Positions 49,186 to 61,100 of a DNA stretch of 64,000 nt are shown piece after piece. The stretch covers positions 1-64,000 of the forward strand of contig JAQGEQ010000204.1 in the NCBI GenBank assembly GCA_034620365.1. Reading direction: 5' to 3'. A program made the translations under genes and the position numbers. This DNA is from Pegea sp. RAD2-039. Lineage: Eukaryota; Chordata; Thaliacea; Salpida; Salpidae. The notes under the pieces are model-generated. The model had not been told where the DNA came from and ran no database searches. It saw only the letters and a list, made by a program, of their open reading frames with translations. How positions within the stretch are numbered: position 1 is the stretch's first letter; every line of letters starts with the position of its first letter.

Positions 49186-52100
49186 GCGAAGCGTGACGTC
49201 ATCACGACGAGTTGACGAATCTTCAGTTCGATCTAGCTCCTGTTCATTGAATCATGTCATTAAGTGATGACGTCATTGATGACGTACTTGTCGGAAGTAG
49301 CGACGTTTGACATCGAAGTCGAGGACACGAGTGTGGTCGGTGAGGACAGCAAATGGTCCTTCGGACAGTGCCACAGTGGATTGGCGCAGAATCTGGTTGA
49401 GGACAGTTCGATGTGTCTCTGCAAAGAAGGCAGTGAAGTGAATTAGTAAATGGGGCGTCTGGGGGTCTTACCAGCAAATCGTAGAAATTTCTGAGTATTG
49501 AGAGGCATGCTTGGATCCACAAGTGATGATTGAGATGAAATAGAAGCTGTCGATTCCGAGTGAGCTGTGGACAAATGGTCAGGTACATATGGACATGTTG
49601 ATGGTCGTGGACTACCTGCGGCTTGTCCTGGTGAGCCTGGTCGCTGGTCATGTAAATGGGCTAGTAATAATTCACGATTGTCAACTTCAGTGTTCTCGTT
49701 GCTAGGCGATGAACGCTTCTTGTCACTTGAATGGACCAGAAAGAAAGCTTCGACCGCTGGCTGTGGTACAGTTGTGGTCAGATGGACCATTTGCAAGTGG
49801 TGAAATTACCTGTAGGACCAGGACAGCGTGTTGGTCATGACTACGAGCTAATTCTTTCAAACAGTTGCCAAGTACTTCCCATAATCCATCCAAATTCAAA
49901 CGCTCGCTCAAATTATTTACTTCTGTCAACAATTAATTGGTTGCTAATGGTTACCAGCAGCAGGTGGCAGCAAATATGGACCAACCTTCAGATAAAGTTG
50001 CTGCTCGATCTGATTGGCTTCCAGCAGAAGTTGAAGCGTTAGAAGTTGATGGTTGTGATGTGGAAGCGATAGATGCAAGGCGTGTGTTCATACGCGCGTT
50101 CATACGCGATCGCGAACGATTTGTTGCTGGTTGGATAATATCTAGAAGGACCTCAGCATCAATCTGTGATGCCGAGAAGTTTCCACCTTCAACAAGTAGA
50201 TGTGAGCAATTTTGAGGGGGGGGAGGGGGGTACTGACCTATCCCGCGCCGCCAGCGTCGCAATCGGCTTTGAATGTTGCTAGGTTGCGTGATGCTGATGA
50301 TCGGATGTCCTCCTCCACCGCTCGCCGCTTGTTGTAGTTGAAGGATCACTTTGAGGATTCGTAAGAAGAAAGCCTGGTCAAGAGTAAAAAGATGAAGACA
50401 CAGATGAAGATGACCTGATCACTGACTTGACGCGAAGTCTTAGTAGTGAGTGGTTGCATGGATGGAAGTTGAAGCTCGCGACCAATCTTGCGAAACTTCT
50501 CTTTCGCTGATAATACGACTGATCGTGATTGATCAAATCTACGAGATGAAGATCAGATAAAGATGTTTGGATGATGAAAGCAGGATCTTCACCTGTTCAA
50601 TAATTCTCCTTTTGTTGATGAGGATGCAGGAGCAGATGAAGATGTGTTGGAGGAGAGATGCATCTCGTTGTAGTTGACAATTTCGTTGTGAAGTTCACCA
50701 ATTTGTTCTCCTAACATTTCACCCAACTTCTGAGCACCTATTTACAAGGTGTCAAACCCCGTGGATGTTGCTAGTGGCAACCAACCTTCGAGAAGTAATG
50801 TGATGATGAGAGATCGAAGAGGAACAGCTGAATTGCTGAGTTGAAGAAGAAGAGCGGTTGCATCCTCTAATCCTTCTTCGGAGCACGCGTGACTCGTCAA
50901 CACGCCGACTGCCACCGATAACTCTTCTTTCATCTCGATTCCGCTGTTCGAAGTTGTATTTGCTGATGTTGATGACGTGTCACTTCGAGATGGCGGAGAA
51001 GAGGTTTTTGGGACTTCGGTGGTAGTTGAAATGGAGCCATGAGATCGCGACGAATCGGTGGTGTTGGTAGTTGCGAGAGTTGCTGCGTTACCAACAGTAC
51101 TCGTGTTTACAGTAGCTGCGTTCGCACTCATTGTAGCTGTACTTTCACTGCAACAATTTGGTCGTTTGCTGAAATGCGCGATTTAATGAAAGAACTCACG
51201 CTGCGCTCGATGAAGTATCTTCAGCAGCAGGATTACTATCAGATAGAGGATGTGATGATGAAGAAGTCCCTCCTTCACCTGATCCTGCTGATTGCTTGGA
51301 TGATGATACAGGAGGAGCAATATTTCGGCCAATTTGTGAAAGTAGTCTCAGCATTCGATCAGTTAATTGTTGGCTGCGTTTGACAACAGGATGGGACAAC
51401 ATTTGCATCAGCAGTGCCAGCCATGACATGGCCAACTGGTCAGTGCTCTTCACGTATACTGGACCTTGTACAGGGTGTTCATCTGTGGACAAAGTGGTCA
51501 GTACCAGTGGTCAGGGCAAGTGTGGACAAACTGACAATCGATTGTAGCGGTCGAGTGCCGACTGCTGGCCACAATTTTCTTTTTATGGACCGGTGAAGTG
51601 CCATCTAAACGCATCAGTATGTCCCAGAAGTCACTTTCTACATCAAGCCGACCACCTAGCCACAAGTATAGTTAGTAAGAGTTGTTGGGCAGGTGGATCA
51701 GACCACTGACCACTTTTCTGCTGTTTGAATTGTTGTAGAAGAGGAGAAGCGTTGAGGAAGTCGGCAGGGAAGATCTTAGAGAGGATCGTGAGAGCGTCGA
51801 TGGCGTGACGACATACAACTGGAGCTGCTTGTGGATGGATGAAGACCTTCCGATTGATCTTGATCCCTGACTTGCTGCGTAAGCTATTCGTTGCCAACTT
51901 CTCGACCTACAAATGACTGCTTAGTAACCTTAGTTGACGATCACGTGATGATGTTACTTGGAAGATACTTGCACGTGATCCAAGTGCTCCTTCAAGACGA
52001 ATCGACATCCAGGATGTGTTTCGCGATGTGCTGGTTGTCATGGAGTGCTCTGAGTAGAGTGTAGATGGAGCATGGGAGAGTTTTTTAGGGATCAGTTTTT

Positions 52101-55100
52101 GGAGTTTAGAGATCGATTTTGAAGGAGGGGGTAGGATTGTTGGTGTTGTGGATGTATCCATAGGATGCTGGTCGAGTGTAGAACGCGCGCGTGTTTCACC
52201 AGCACGTTGTAATATGGACACAAGCGTGGACACCAACCATGTACGCGTGGCACTATGGTAACAAACATTTCGAAAGATGCGATGAAGCACAGTGGTGTTG
52301 AGATGGCCGTCCTCGACGAACAGTAGAAGCAACAAACACGACAACGACTCGTGGTCGAGTACTTGACGCGATTGAAACGTCTGGCTGGTCGGATTTGATG
52401 ACGTCATAGGTGGGCGGATACTGTGACGTCGTCGAAGACTGGACAATGAGCTCAAAGTACCCCAAGGAGGCATGGGACCATCCATGAACCCTGATCGGTG
52501 ACGAATTCGGGCAGCACCTGTGGTACCACTGGCATTGGCGCCTCCCGCGTGTCGATAAACGTGACTCTAGGTGAAGAAAGGCGTTGTTAAGGTGCTCTAA
52601 GTGGAGGCGGGAAAGAACCTGATAGAGACGTTCCGCTTGTGATCTGAGATTCATCGCTTCTTCGGCCAATTCTTCGGACAACATCGCGACCAGGGACTCG
52701 TCCATATCAGCAAGGACAGTTTGTCGCAACTCAAGAGGAAGAGTTTGAATGAAGGAGGTGGGATCGACTTGCTGCTCGTTGCTGGTAGGTTGTACAGTGG
52801 TGCGTGACTACATGTGATTGGTTAGTTGAGTGTCACTCATATGATGACGTCACTGCTCACTCGTTCGCGCCGTTCTTGTTCTAACACTTCTTCCTGGATA
52901 TTAGGAGGAAGAGCTGCGAGGAACTCAGCACTGACTCCACTTCGCTCCTGGGAGCTACTTCCAGCATCAGCTGCAGATTCACCAATCCGAGATCTAGAGA
53001 GTTGCTCCCGGATTACTTCTTGCCGGATGTCAGCTGGCAGAGCGGCCAGGAAAGACGGGTCCACACCCTCCATCACTTGTCCAGTGACATCTGGGTCTTG
53101 TGGGACAGCAGCAGAGGTGGCAGGAGGTAGGTGATCGGGGGCTGATGGAAGATACAAGTTGAAGAAGGTATAGGGTTGATGAAAACCGACCACTAGATGC
53201 TTCGCTCGTCGTTTCACCGGTTTCCATAGCTTCCGGTCGCGGCTGGTCGCTTACTGTGGTCAAGTCCATTGGAAAGGGCAGCATCACACCATCTAGACAA
53301 CAATTGGTCACAAGTTGATGACCAGTTAGGACAGTGGACGGACCTGTAGTTGCAGTGACAGTTGCTTCCTCGGTAGAAGTTGAACCTGAAACGAAGCGAA
53401 ATTAGAAGCTACGTCATTAGGCGATGACGTCACTACAGATGTCGACAGCATCGCGAAGAAGTCGCTATTGGAAGTGAATTAGAGACAGCTACAAAAAGCT
53501 TACTAGGAAGTAGAGAAGGGGACGGTTCGTCGTCGGTTGTTCGATTCAAACTGAAGCTGAGACCTTCCAATTGACCACTGACAGCTAGCAGTGACGAGCT
53601 GGCCTGTTGCAAAGCGTTGATGGCAGGTGCCAGTTGAGTATCTGCGGGCGGTGATGACGTCATAAGCAAACTTGATGCTGATTGGTTGGAGTAGCAAGTT
53701 ATCGATGAGTAGTGAGTGATGTGGGAAGGTAGTGGAGGTACTGGTCTACTTACGATGGGGCGAGGGGTGCAAAGTGGTTACGATGCCGCGGAGCTAGAAG
53801 GTAAAACAGCCATCTCCTTCGGTAGTAGCCGATCAATTATTGCCACCACCAGGACTATATTACCTTCTACCTCACGCGGAAGCGACCAGCGACGAATTGT
53901 GAAGATGATGGTAGCGGTAGTGGAGGATGTCGATGTGGAGACTAGTCGTACAAGCTAGTAGGCTGATCAGTTAACACCGGGCATCAAATATTCCAAACTG
54001 ATTTAACCTACTACCTCAGTACGAAGTAGCCCATGAGTAGGTGGTGTAGGGGGAGGGAGGGTTGGTTCGTGATTGGTTGATGTTGGTGGTGCATGGCACA
54101 AAAGTGAAGGAGTAGGTTATATGCTAAAAGAGTCAACAACCAGCCACCAAACCACCACATAACCTACTACCTCAAATTCGTAAACATGCTAGCTCACATG
54201 GTTGGTTGCTAAGCTGTCTATCACCACGCATGGTGCTTGAACTGGTGTGTAGTGGTTGCTATGGTGCTGGAGAGATGGTAGATTTTGCAGTTATCTCCAG
54301 TAGTTCGTAAAATATTGTAACAAACTAAGAACTACAAAATCCACTACCTCACCCAGGCAACCACGCATTCAAACTGATTCGATTAAACGCTGGTTGTCAT
54401 GGCACTGCTACAATTCAGTAACACGGTGGCTGGCTGGCTGCTAGTCGCGATGCTGTCGACGATGACGAGATGATGGAAGCGTACTTACTTGCAAGTAACG
54501 ATGGTGAATCGGGCCTGGTTGGTACTGGTGTGTTGACCGGTGTGGACATATTTGGTGGCGAAGTCGCGTCCTCGATGTGCTCTAACTATTGATGACGTCA
54601 CGTTAATCAAGCAATTCAACCAAACACACTTCACCAACTTGTTCTGACGTCACTGAAATGGCGTGGGAGGACGTGACACCGACAGACGAAGCGGACGTGA
54701 CAACAACATCATCATCATCAGCAGCAGCAGCAGACGAAGAAGCCGCAGAGATAGTGGAATCGTCGCGGGTAGGCGATGAGGTGACGGGCTGTGGTTGAGC
54801 TATTTCATCTTCTCTCTCGCGTTCTTCTTCTTTCTTCATCTCCTCAGCTCTGAGACGATTCTCTTTGGATCGCTTCCGCTTCTCGCGTCGCTCACCGATG
54901 TCATGGTTACGATGCATGAGAACTTGATCGACGATTTCATCTTTTACCACTGCTCATAAAAAGCGCGATGAAGAAGCGCGATGAGGGGTAGGAGGGAGGG
55001 GGATGAATCGAACAAATAGCGCGCGACTTACATGTGACGCAGTCATAGAGACTCTGTGAGTCGAGGACACAGCTTTCTTCAACCCATCGACACAAGGCAG

Positions 55101-58100
55101 GAGGGACAGCCTCAGGGACCAGGGCAGGTGGCAAGTTAGTGGAAAGTCCATGTTGAAACAAACAGTCCTGCACATAGAAGAAAAGTGAATTGTGGACGTT
55201 TGGACCAGGGACAACTGACCAGAAACATGGCATCAATGAAGTCACCGGAGTCGTTGGGTAAGTCATTAACTACCACCTGGGCACGACCACCACCTTCACT
55301 ATACAACGAGTTGCTCAGATGAAGGATGTCTTGTGCAACAGAAGTCCCGAGAAGTCTACCGATGCGTATCGCGTTTACATGGCTGATGCGCGGTCGTGTG
55401 GCAGGAACCGACCTCTGCAACACCATTGGTGGTGTTCGCGGGTGACGCGATCCAGAATAGTGTAGATGGATGGTGTGGTTGGTCATTTGGTCGGATTGGT
55501 TGCTTCCGGCTTGGTTGGTTGTAGTCAATCGTGAGTTAGTCGAGTTAAAACCAGCGCGCATGACGCGATGTGACCAGCCATCTGGTGACGTGTTACTAGA
55601 AGCAGTAGCAGCGACATTGCCATGGGAACGAGCCACCGATGACCCACTGTCAGTGACAGTCGCGTGGTTGGCATGACGAACAAGTAGCGGATGACAAAGA
55701 GCAACTTGATTGTTGTCATCTGAGATCGCATTTGCTACGTAATGTAAACAGATGAAAGAATGTAGAGATGGATGTGGGACAAGTACCTGAGTTAGGCGGG
55801 TCATTTCGTGAGTTGGTATTGGACGAGTAGGGATAGATAATGTTGCCCATCCGACGGTTGTCCTCGATTAGAGGGAGGATACTTGGGACATTTCGGTTGA
55901 CATTTTGAAGTCCACCAAAAATATCTTCAAGTTGAATGAAGAGTTCATTTCCAGCCATATCCGGAGCCATCAGATCATAGACGAAAGCGTCGTAATTGAC
56001 TGAATCGTAATCATGACGTTCACCTACATCACATATGACGTCATCACATGTACAACGATGACGTCATCATACCTTCATCATCATCTATTTCTTGAGTATC
56101 CATATCTGATCCTCCATCATCGTCATCAAGTTCAGCTTCATCCTACAAACATGTGATGACGTCATCTTCAATCTATGACGTCACAACAACTCACGCTAGG
56201 ATCATCGTCGTCGTCATCATCTTCATCATCATCGTCGTCGTCATCATCATCATCTTCTTCCTCAGCTTCTTCATCTTCATCCCCATAAACTGTTGAATCT
56301 GTGTTATGTCCGTAATCATTGACATCATCATCTTGACTCGAAGCTCCATTGTCAGCTGACGGGGTTCATCAACGATGATGACGTCATTAAGAGCGCGTGA
56401 CTTACCTCCGACTTGTTCTTCGCTGAGCTCTTCATCTACCTCACTAATTGTTTCTAGATGATCAGATAAAGGATCATATGATCGATCGCTATCAATCATC
56501 GACGCGTTTCGCTGTTCATCATCTACGTCACAATGTAAGCTTACGTCAGATGATGACGTCATCGATAGAGCTACTCACGATTACGATTTTCATCAGATCC
56601 CATCAAGACAGAATCGATTTGGGAATCGAGCTCAACCCATTGCTGCAAGAAACAAGTAGATGACGTCACGATGCTAAGTGTCATATTGACTTACTTCTTC
56701 ATCATCGTCGTCATTGCGTCGATCATTATCACGTGAACCAGTAGATGGCGCTGTGATAGGAACACGAAGAGAAGTAGATTGGAATTTGTCACTAGAGGAT
56801 GCAGATTTCTTATCATCACCACTTGATTTATGACTGACACTTGACCATCTCGTCAGAATCTAAACCATATAAAAACCATTAACAACCAGAAAACACCATA
56901 GACGACCAGAAAACACCATTAACAACCAGAAAACACCATTAACAACCAGAAAACACCATTAACAACCAGAAAACAACATTAACAACCAGAAAACACCATT
57001 AACAACCAGAAAACAACATTAACAACCAGAAAACACCATAGACGACCAGAAAAGCATGCTGTAATTCGAGTGCACCTCTAGTGGTCGAAGAGCGTTGTTG
57101 ATGGTTTCAGACATCTCAGATGACCCAAGGTCAATGAAATGGATGACACGGGCAAGGTCAGCGGCCAGTCCACGTCTGACCATCAAACGTGGCATATATC
57201 CACTATTATGTTCAGGTCCAGTATTGTTTGTTTCGCGATTTCTTCCACCAACTCTATTTGTTGAATGATTAGAACTTTTAGTGGTGCATTCGATTATGGT
57301 CCTGAAAACAACAGTTGGTGACCATTCTGTGGTTGCTCAGTTACCATCACAACTCACGCCGTCATCTCAAGTAACGCGCGAAGCTTCAAATGTTTCTCTT
57401 TGGATTCAGGAAAGGTGGCCGCGCGAGACAAAGCTGCTTTCATCTCAGAAACCAGGATTGCATGGATATCAGTGACCCCAGTCCCAGGTAGAGGAGCGCC
57501 GTGCGTGTATGACGCAGCAATACAAGCGAGAAGTACGCGGGCCAGAGGTGGACATTCTCGGTCCCATAAATCGTTGCCACCATCGGTGGGCTGGACAGAT
57601 ACGTAACTGGTCACTAACCATCTACAATCAACCAACTATCACTAACCAAGTCCTTCGAGGGCGAATCGATGACGTCAGTGGACGCAGATGCCTGTTCAGT
57701 TGTTGGTTTGTTGGCATCGGTGGTTGTCTTGGCAACAGATGTTGATTGACTGGTCCTTGGAACCAGTAGATTGTCAAGAATGAAAGCAATCGCTGAGCAA
57801 TCCTGCAAGCAACGATGATGTAGATACAAGTGCGACATGTTAGCGTGGTTACCTGGGTAACGAGAGTTCGATCGTCCATCTTATATTGATGATTAGCAAC
57901 AAGTGAAGCACAAACAGGATAAGATCGAATCAGCTCAGCGAGAAGTCTCAAAATTGATGATTTGATGACAAGTCGTTGTTCTAGGAAGCATCGATGTCAT
58001 CTAATGACGTCACAAACGCGATTACTACTCACCTTCATCTTTGACAGGAGCCGCTGTTGAACTTGAACCTTCACCCACCGATTCTGTAGTCTGATAAAAA

Positions 58101-61100
58101 CAGCAATGACGTCATCATCCCGATTGTATGACGTCATACTTACAGATGTTGATGCAGTAGGAGGCGATCTCTTCTCGATCAGAGCATCAAGCAACAAGCG
58201 GATGATGTTCTTCACTGAAGAGGACACTTTAGACGCAAGAAGTGGAGGTGGTGGTGGGGTCTTCTGGGGGGCACACACTACTTGTTGGACAGCTCCGGGA
58301 CTCATCAAATTGGTCTCCTCACTTTCGACATCTAGATGTGATGAGGATCATATAAAAGTCCTCATATGACGTCATAGTTACTTCTGGACATGTTGTCGGG
58401 CAACTTCACCCGCAAATTGTCCAAACAAACACGCGTGTAGATGGCGCTGTTGTGACAAGCAGCTGGAGCGAGAGCGCGAAGCATGTAGTTTAGCTCTTGA
58501 CTCCCTGTACTATGACGATTGACACCACAACTTGAATTTCCAGCCCCATTCTCGGCTACTGTTCTAATTGACTGTGGGCCACAAGTCAGCCACTAGTGAA
58601 CTACATCTGGTCATCAACTTACTTTTTCCATGACACTTTGTAATGTGTCGTCATCTTCGAAGATGTGACGTATGAGTAAAGTGGCAAGAGTCGCGAAGCC
58701 GATGAAACCATGACGACGACGAAGTTGTAACAGGGCAGCCGGGCCACCCAAATCTGCAAACATCAAAGCGCGTTCTTGCCCACCTTCTGGTCCATTGCGG
58801 GTCAATCTGCATTGGACAAATGGTCAGCATATACAAGTAGGACAAACAAGGACGCAAACCAACCGTAGTAGAAGCCTCATGGACGAGTGAAGAGTGTCAG
58901 CGTCGACTGGATGGTGTAAGAAGGTTGTACACGAGTGTACTAAGCTGTTGTAGTTTTCTTCTGTAAGATTAGCGTTGGGGTGTGAAAGCACGTGACAAAT
59001 AGCGTCATCAAGTCGCGTCAGCATACGCGATTCCTTCGAAGCCTCATTTTCCACTGCTAAATATCCAGTCTCCATTTGAGATGGTTTTTTAGAAGGTGCT
59101 GGACACAAGTATGGTGTGAGATGGTTGTTGATGGTCGGTTAGTTGTTACCTTTCCATTTACTGGTTGATGTAGTAGCTGGTGTTTCAGCTGCTGGTTCAG
59201 TATAAAGAGCCATGATTGGACGGCGGTTACCAGTTTCTTCATTGAATTGGATTAATTGATGGAAATTAATGAGATATCGGCGACGTCCGGCAAAAAATCT
59301 GTCATAAAATATTGATCACGTGACTTTGAGATCGAAACGCTAGTAATTGTTTGAGAAGATTTTCACCTTTGCTTTTTCAAATCACATTTCAAATCTTTAT
59401 TTTTAAATTGAACTTATAAATCGCGCCATAAAGCCACGTGACCATTTTAATCATTGGTGATTGCATAACAAGAAAATTTGAAAGTAGACGGTAATGAGAA
59501 AAGGAGATTTGTCATTGGACAAGCTATTAGTGATTCCAACAACACTTAGCAATTAACCAATCACAGATGTTGATCAAGTACAAAAAACTTGTCTTAACTA
59601 GCAAATAGTTTGAAATGTGATGATGAAGCAGTTGATGGTAATTGGACAAGTTGATGAGTCCCTATCAAACATCAATTAGCTGATGATGTGCTTCGGTTTT
59701 TAGTGTTCACAATTTATAATTTTCTAATCTATTTTTAATCTTTCATCACTCATAATAACAAGACACATTTTAACACTGATGTTTGCTAGAAATGATCAGG
59801 TGAACTGTGAGTGAAGACCCGAGGTGTAGGAAAACTGTTCGACGGGATATATCCACCATTTTGAGATGACGTAGATATTGTGATTGCAAATATCGTGATG
59901 AAAGTTTGCAAAAGGAAATTGAAAGATTGAAATCATATCAATTGTTCTTCAAAAATTTATAGAAATCAATTATTGAAAAAAAAATCGTTTCTATTAAAAA
60001 ATACTGAAATTGATTAAAAGTTTGAGAAAATAGATGTGCTTATATAAGATGTTAGAAAAGTAGTTTGCAAAATCTAATCGCAGAAAATAAATCTCACTGA
60101 AGACTTCGCTGATGACGTTTATATTTCAGTTGAAAATAAATCGAAAAAAATTGAAAGATTCTAATCTAAGTCTCGTAAAAGTCTCTCAATCGATTAGTTA
60201 TCATCGAAATATTCTAATAACTTGCAACAACAAAATCAATCTGTACAAGAAGAAAAACACAACAACAACAACAAGCTGAACACCTCTAATACCTACAATA
60301 CAACTGAATAGCTGACAATAATGAACTGCATCTAAAGAAAGCGTCGAAAACGCTGAACAAACCGAACATTTATAAGTTGCCAGACAGCGCTTACAGTGGT
60401 TGAATGGAGAACGGCGGTTACAAGTTAGGTGCTTGTTATACAGAAATCCCTATCATCATACAAGATCTGATTTGAGAGGTAAAAGGAAGATGTATTTGAT
60501 CATTGTGACTGAGAGATACATTTACAAGTGCTTCCATCATTATCACCGGTTACTTTCAACTATTTGAAACTTGCGTAATACAAGTGACTTCCTTTTAGTA
60601 AGAAATCAAATTAGTGGGTTCCATGTAGCAACATTCAGATGTATATCCATCAAGTAGTTTGAATATTTGGAAGTATTTGTATGAGTCGAATTTAAATGAG
60701 GGTTTTGAGCTAAATAAATAATTTCCGCCATTCAAAGAAGGGCAAGACAGACAGACAGATAGCAGAAGGCGGTTTGTTGGTTGGTAAGTGAACTACAAAT
60801 AGAAATTGAAGCGAGTAATTGAAGTTGCATCAATCGATTCCAAACCAACTCTTCGAGATCTTTAAGAATTATGAAGAAGTTGAAATAGATAAATTCGAAG
60901 TTGAAAAACTAGTTTTTGTTGCGAACAAATTTTGACTTTTCGAGATATTGCGCAATCGAATAAAAGTAGCATCATCGATGACTTTATTGTAGGTTTTGAT
61001 GAGGAAACTACTAAATTCACGAAACATCTCAACTTCTGTCACTAAATCATCTCCAATTTCTACAATTCTTACTTAAGACCATCTATATAAAAGTAATTTG

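Larger units (their letters stand above)
53642..54490 (-). other. HUWE1: 849-bp HUWE1 intron hosting the let-7 cluster
   Basis: The upstream exon (about 54491-54580) ends at a GTAAGT donor. The downstream exon starts after a CCCGCAG acceptor at 53641, and the junction restores the frame as a Leu-Ala-Asn-Thr-Gln peptide. The intron is about ten times longer than its neighbours. The extra length is accounted for by four let-7 hairpins at 53786-54358. It also contains TGACGTCA at 53655-53662. Confidence 0.85.

Noticed and set aside
49264-53134. Many plus-strand frames of 60-114 codons opposite HUWE1
   Set aside because: All overlap minus-strand HUWE1 exons that match the family; the plus frames show no domain.
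56425-56450. A let-7 seed TGAGGTAG on the minus strand near 56435
   Set aside because: It lies in a HUWE1 coding exon ([12 protein letters not shown]) and has no complementary arm nearby, so it is not a hairpin.
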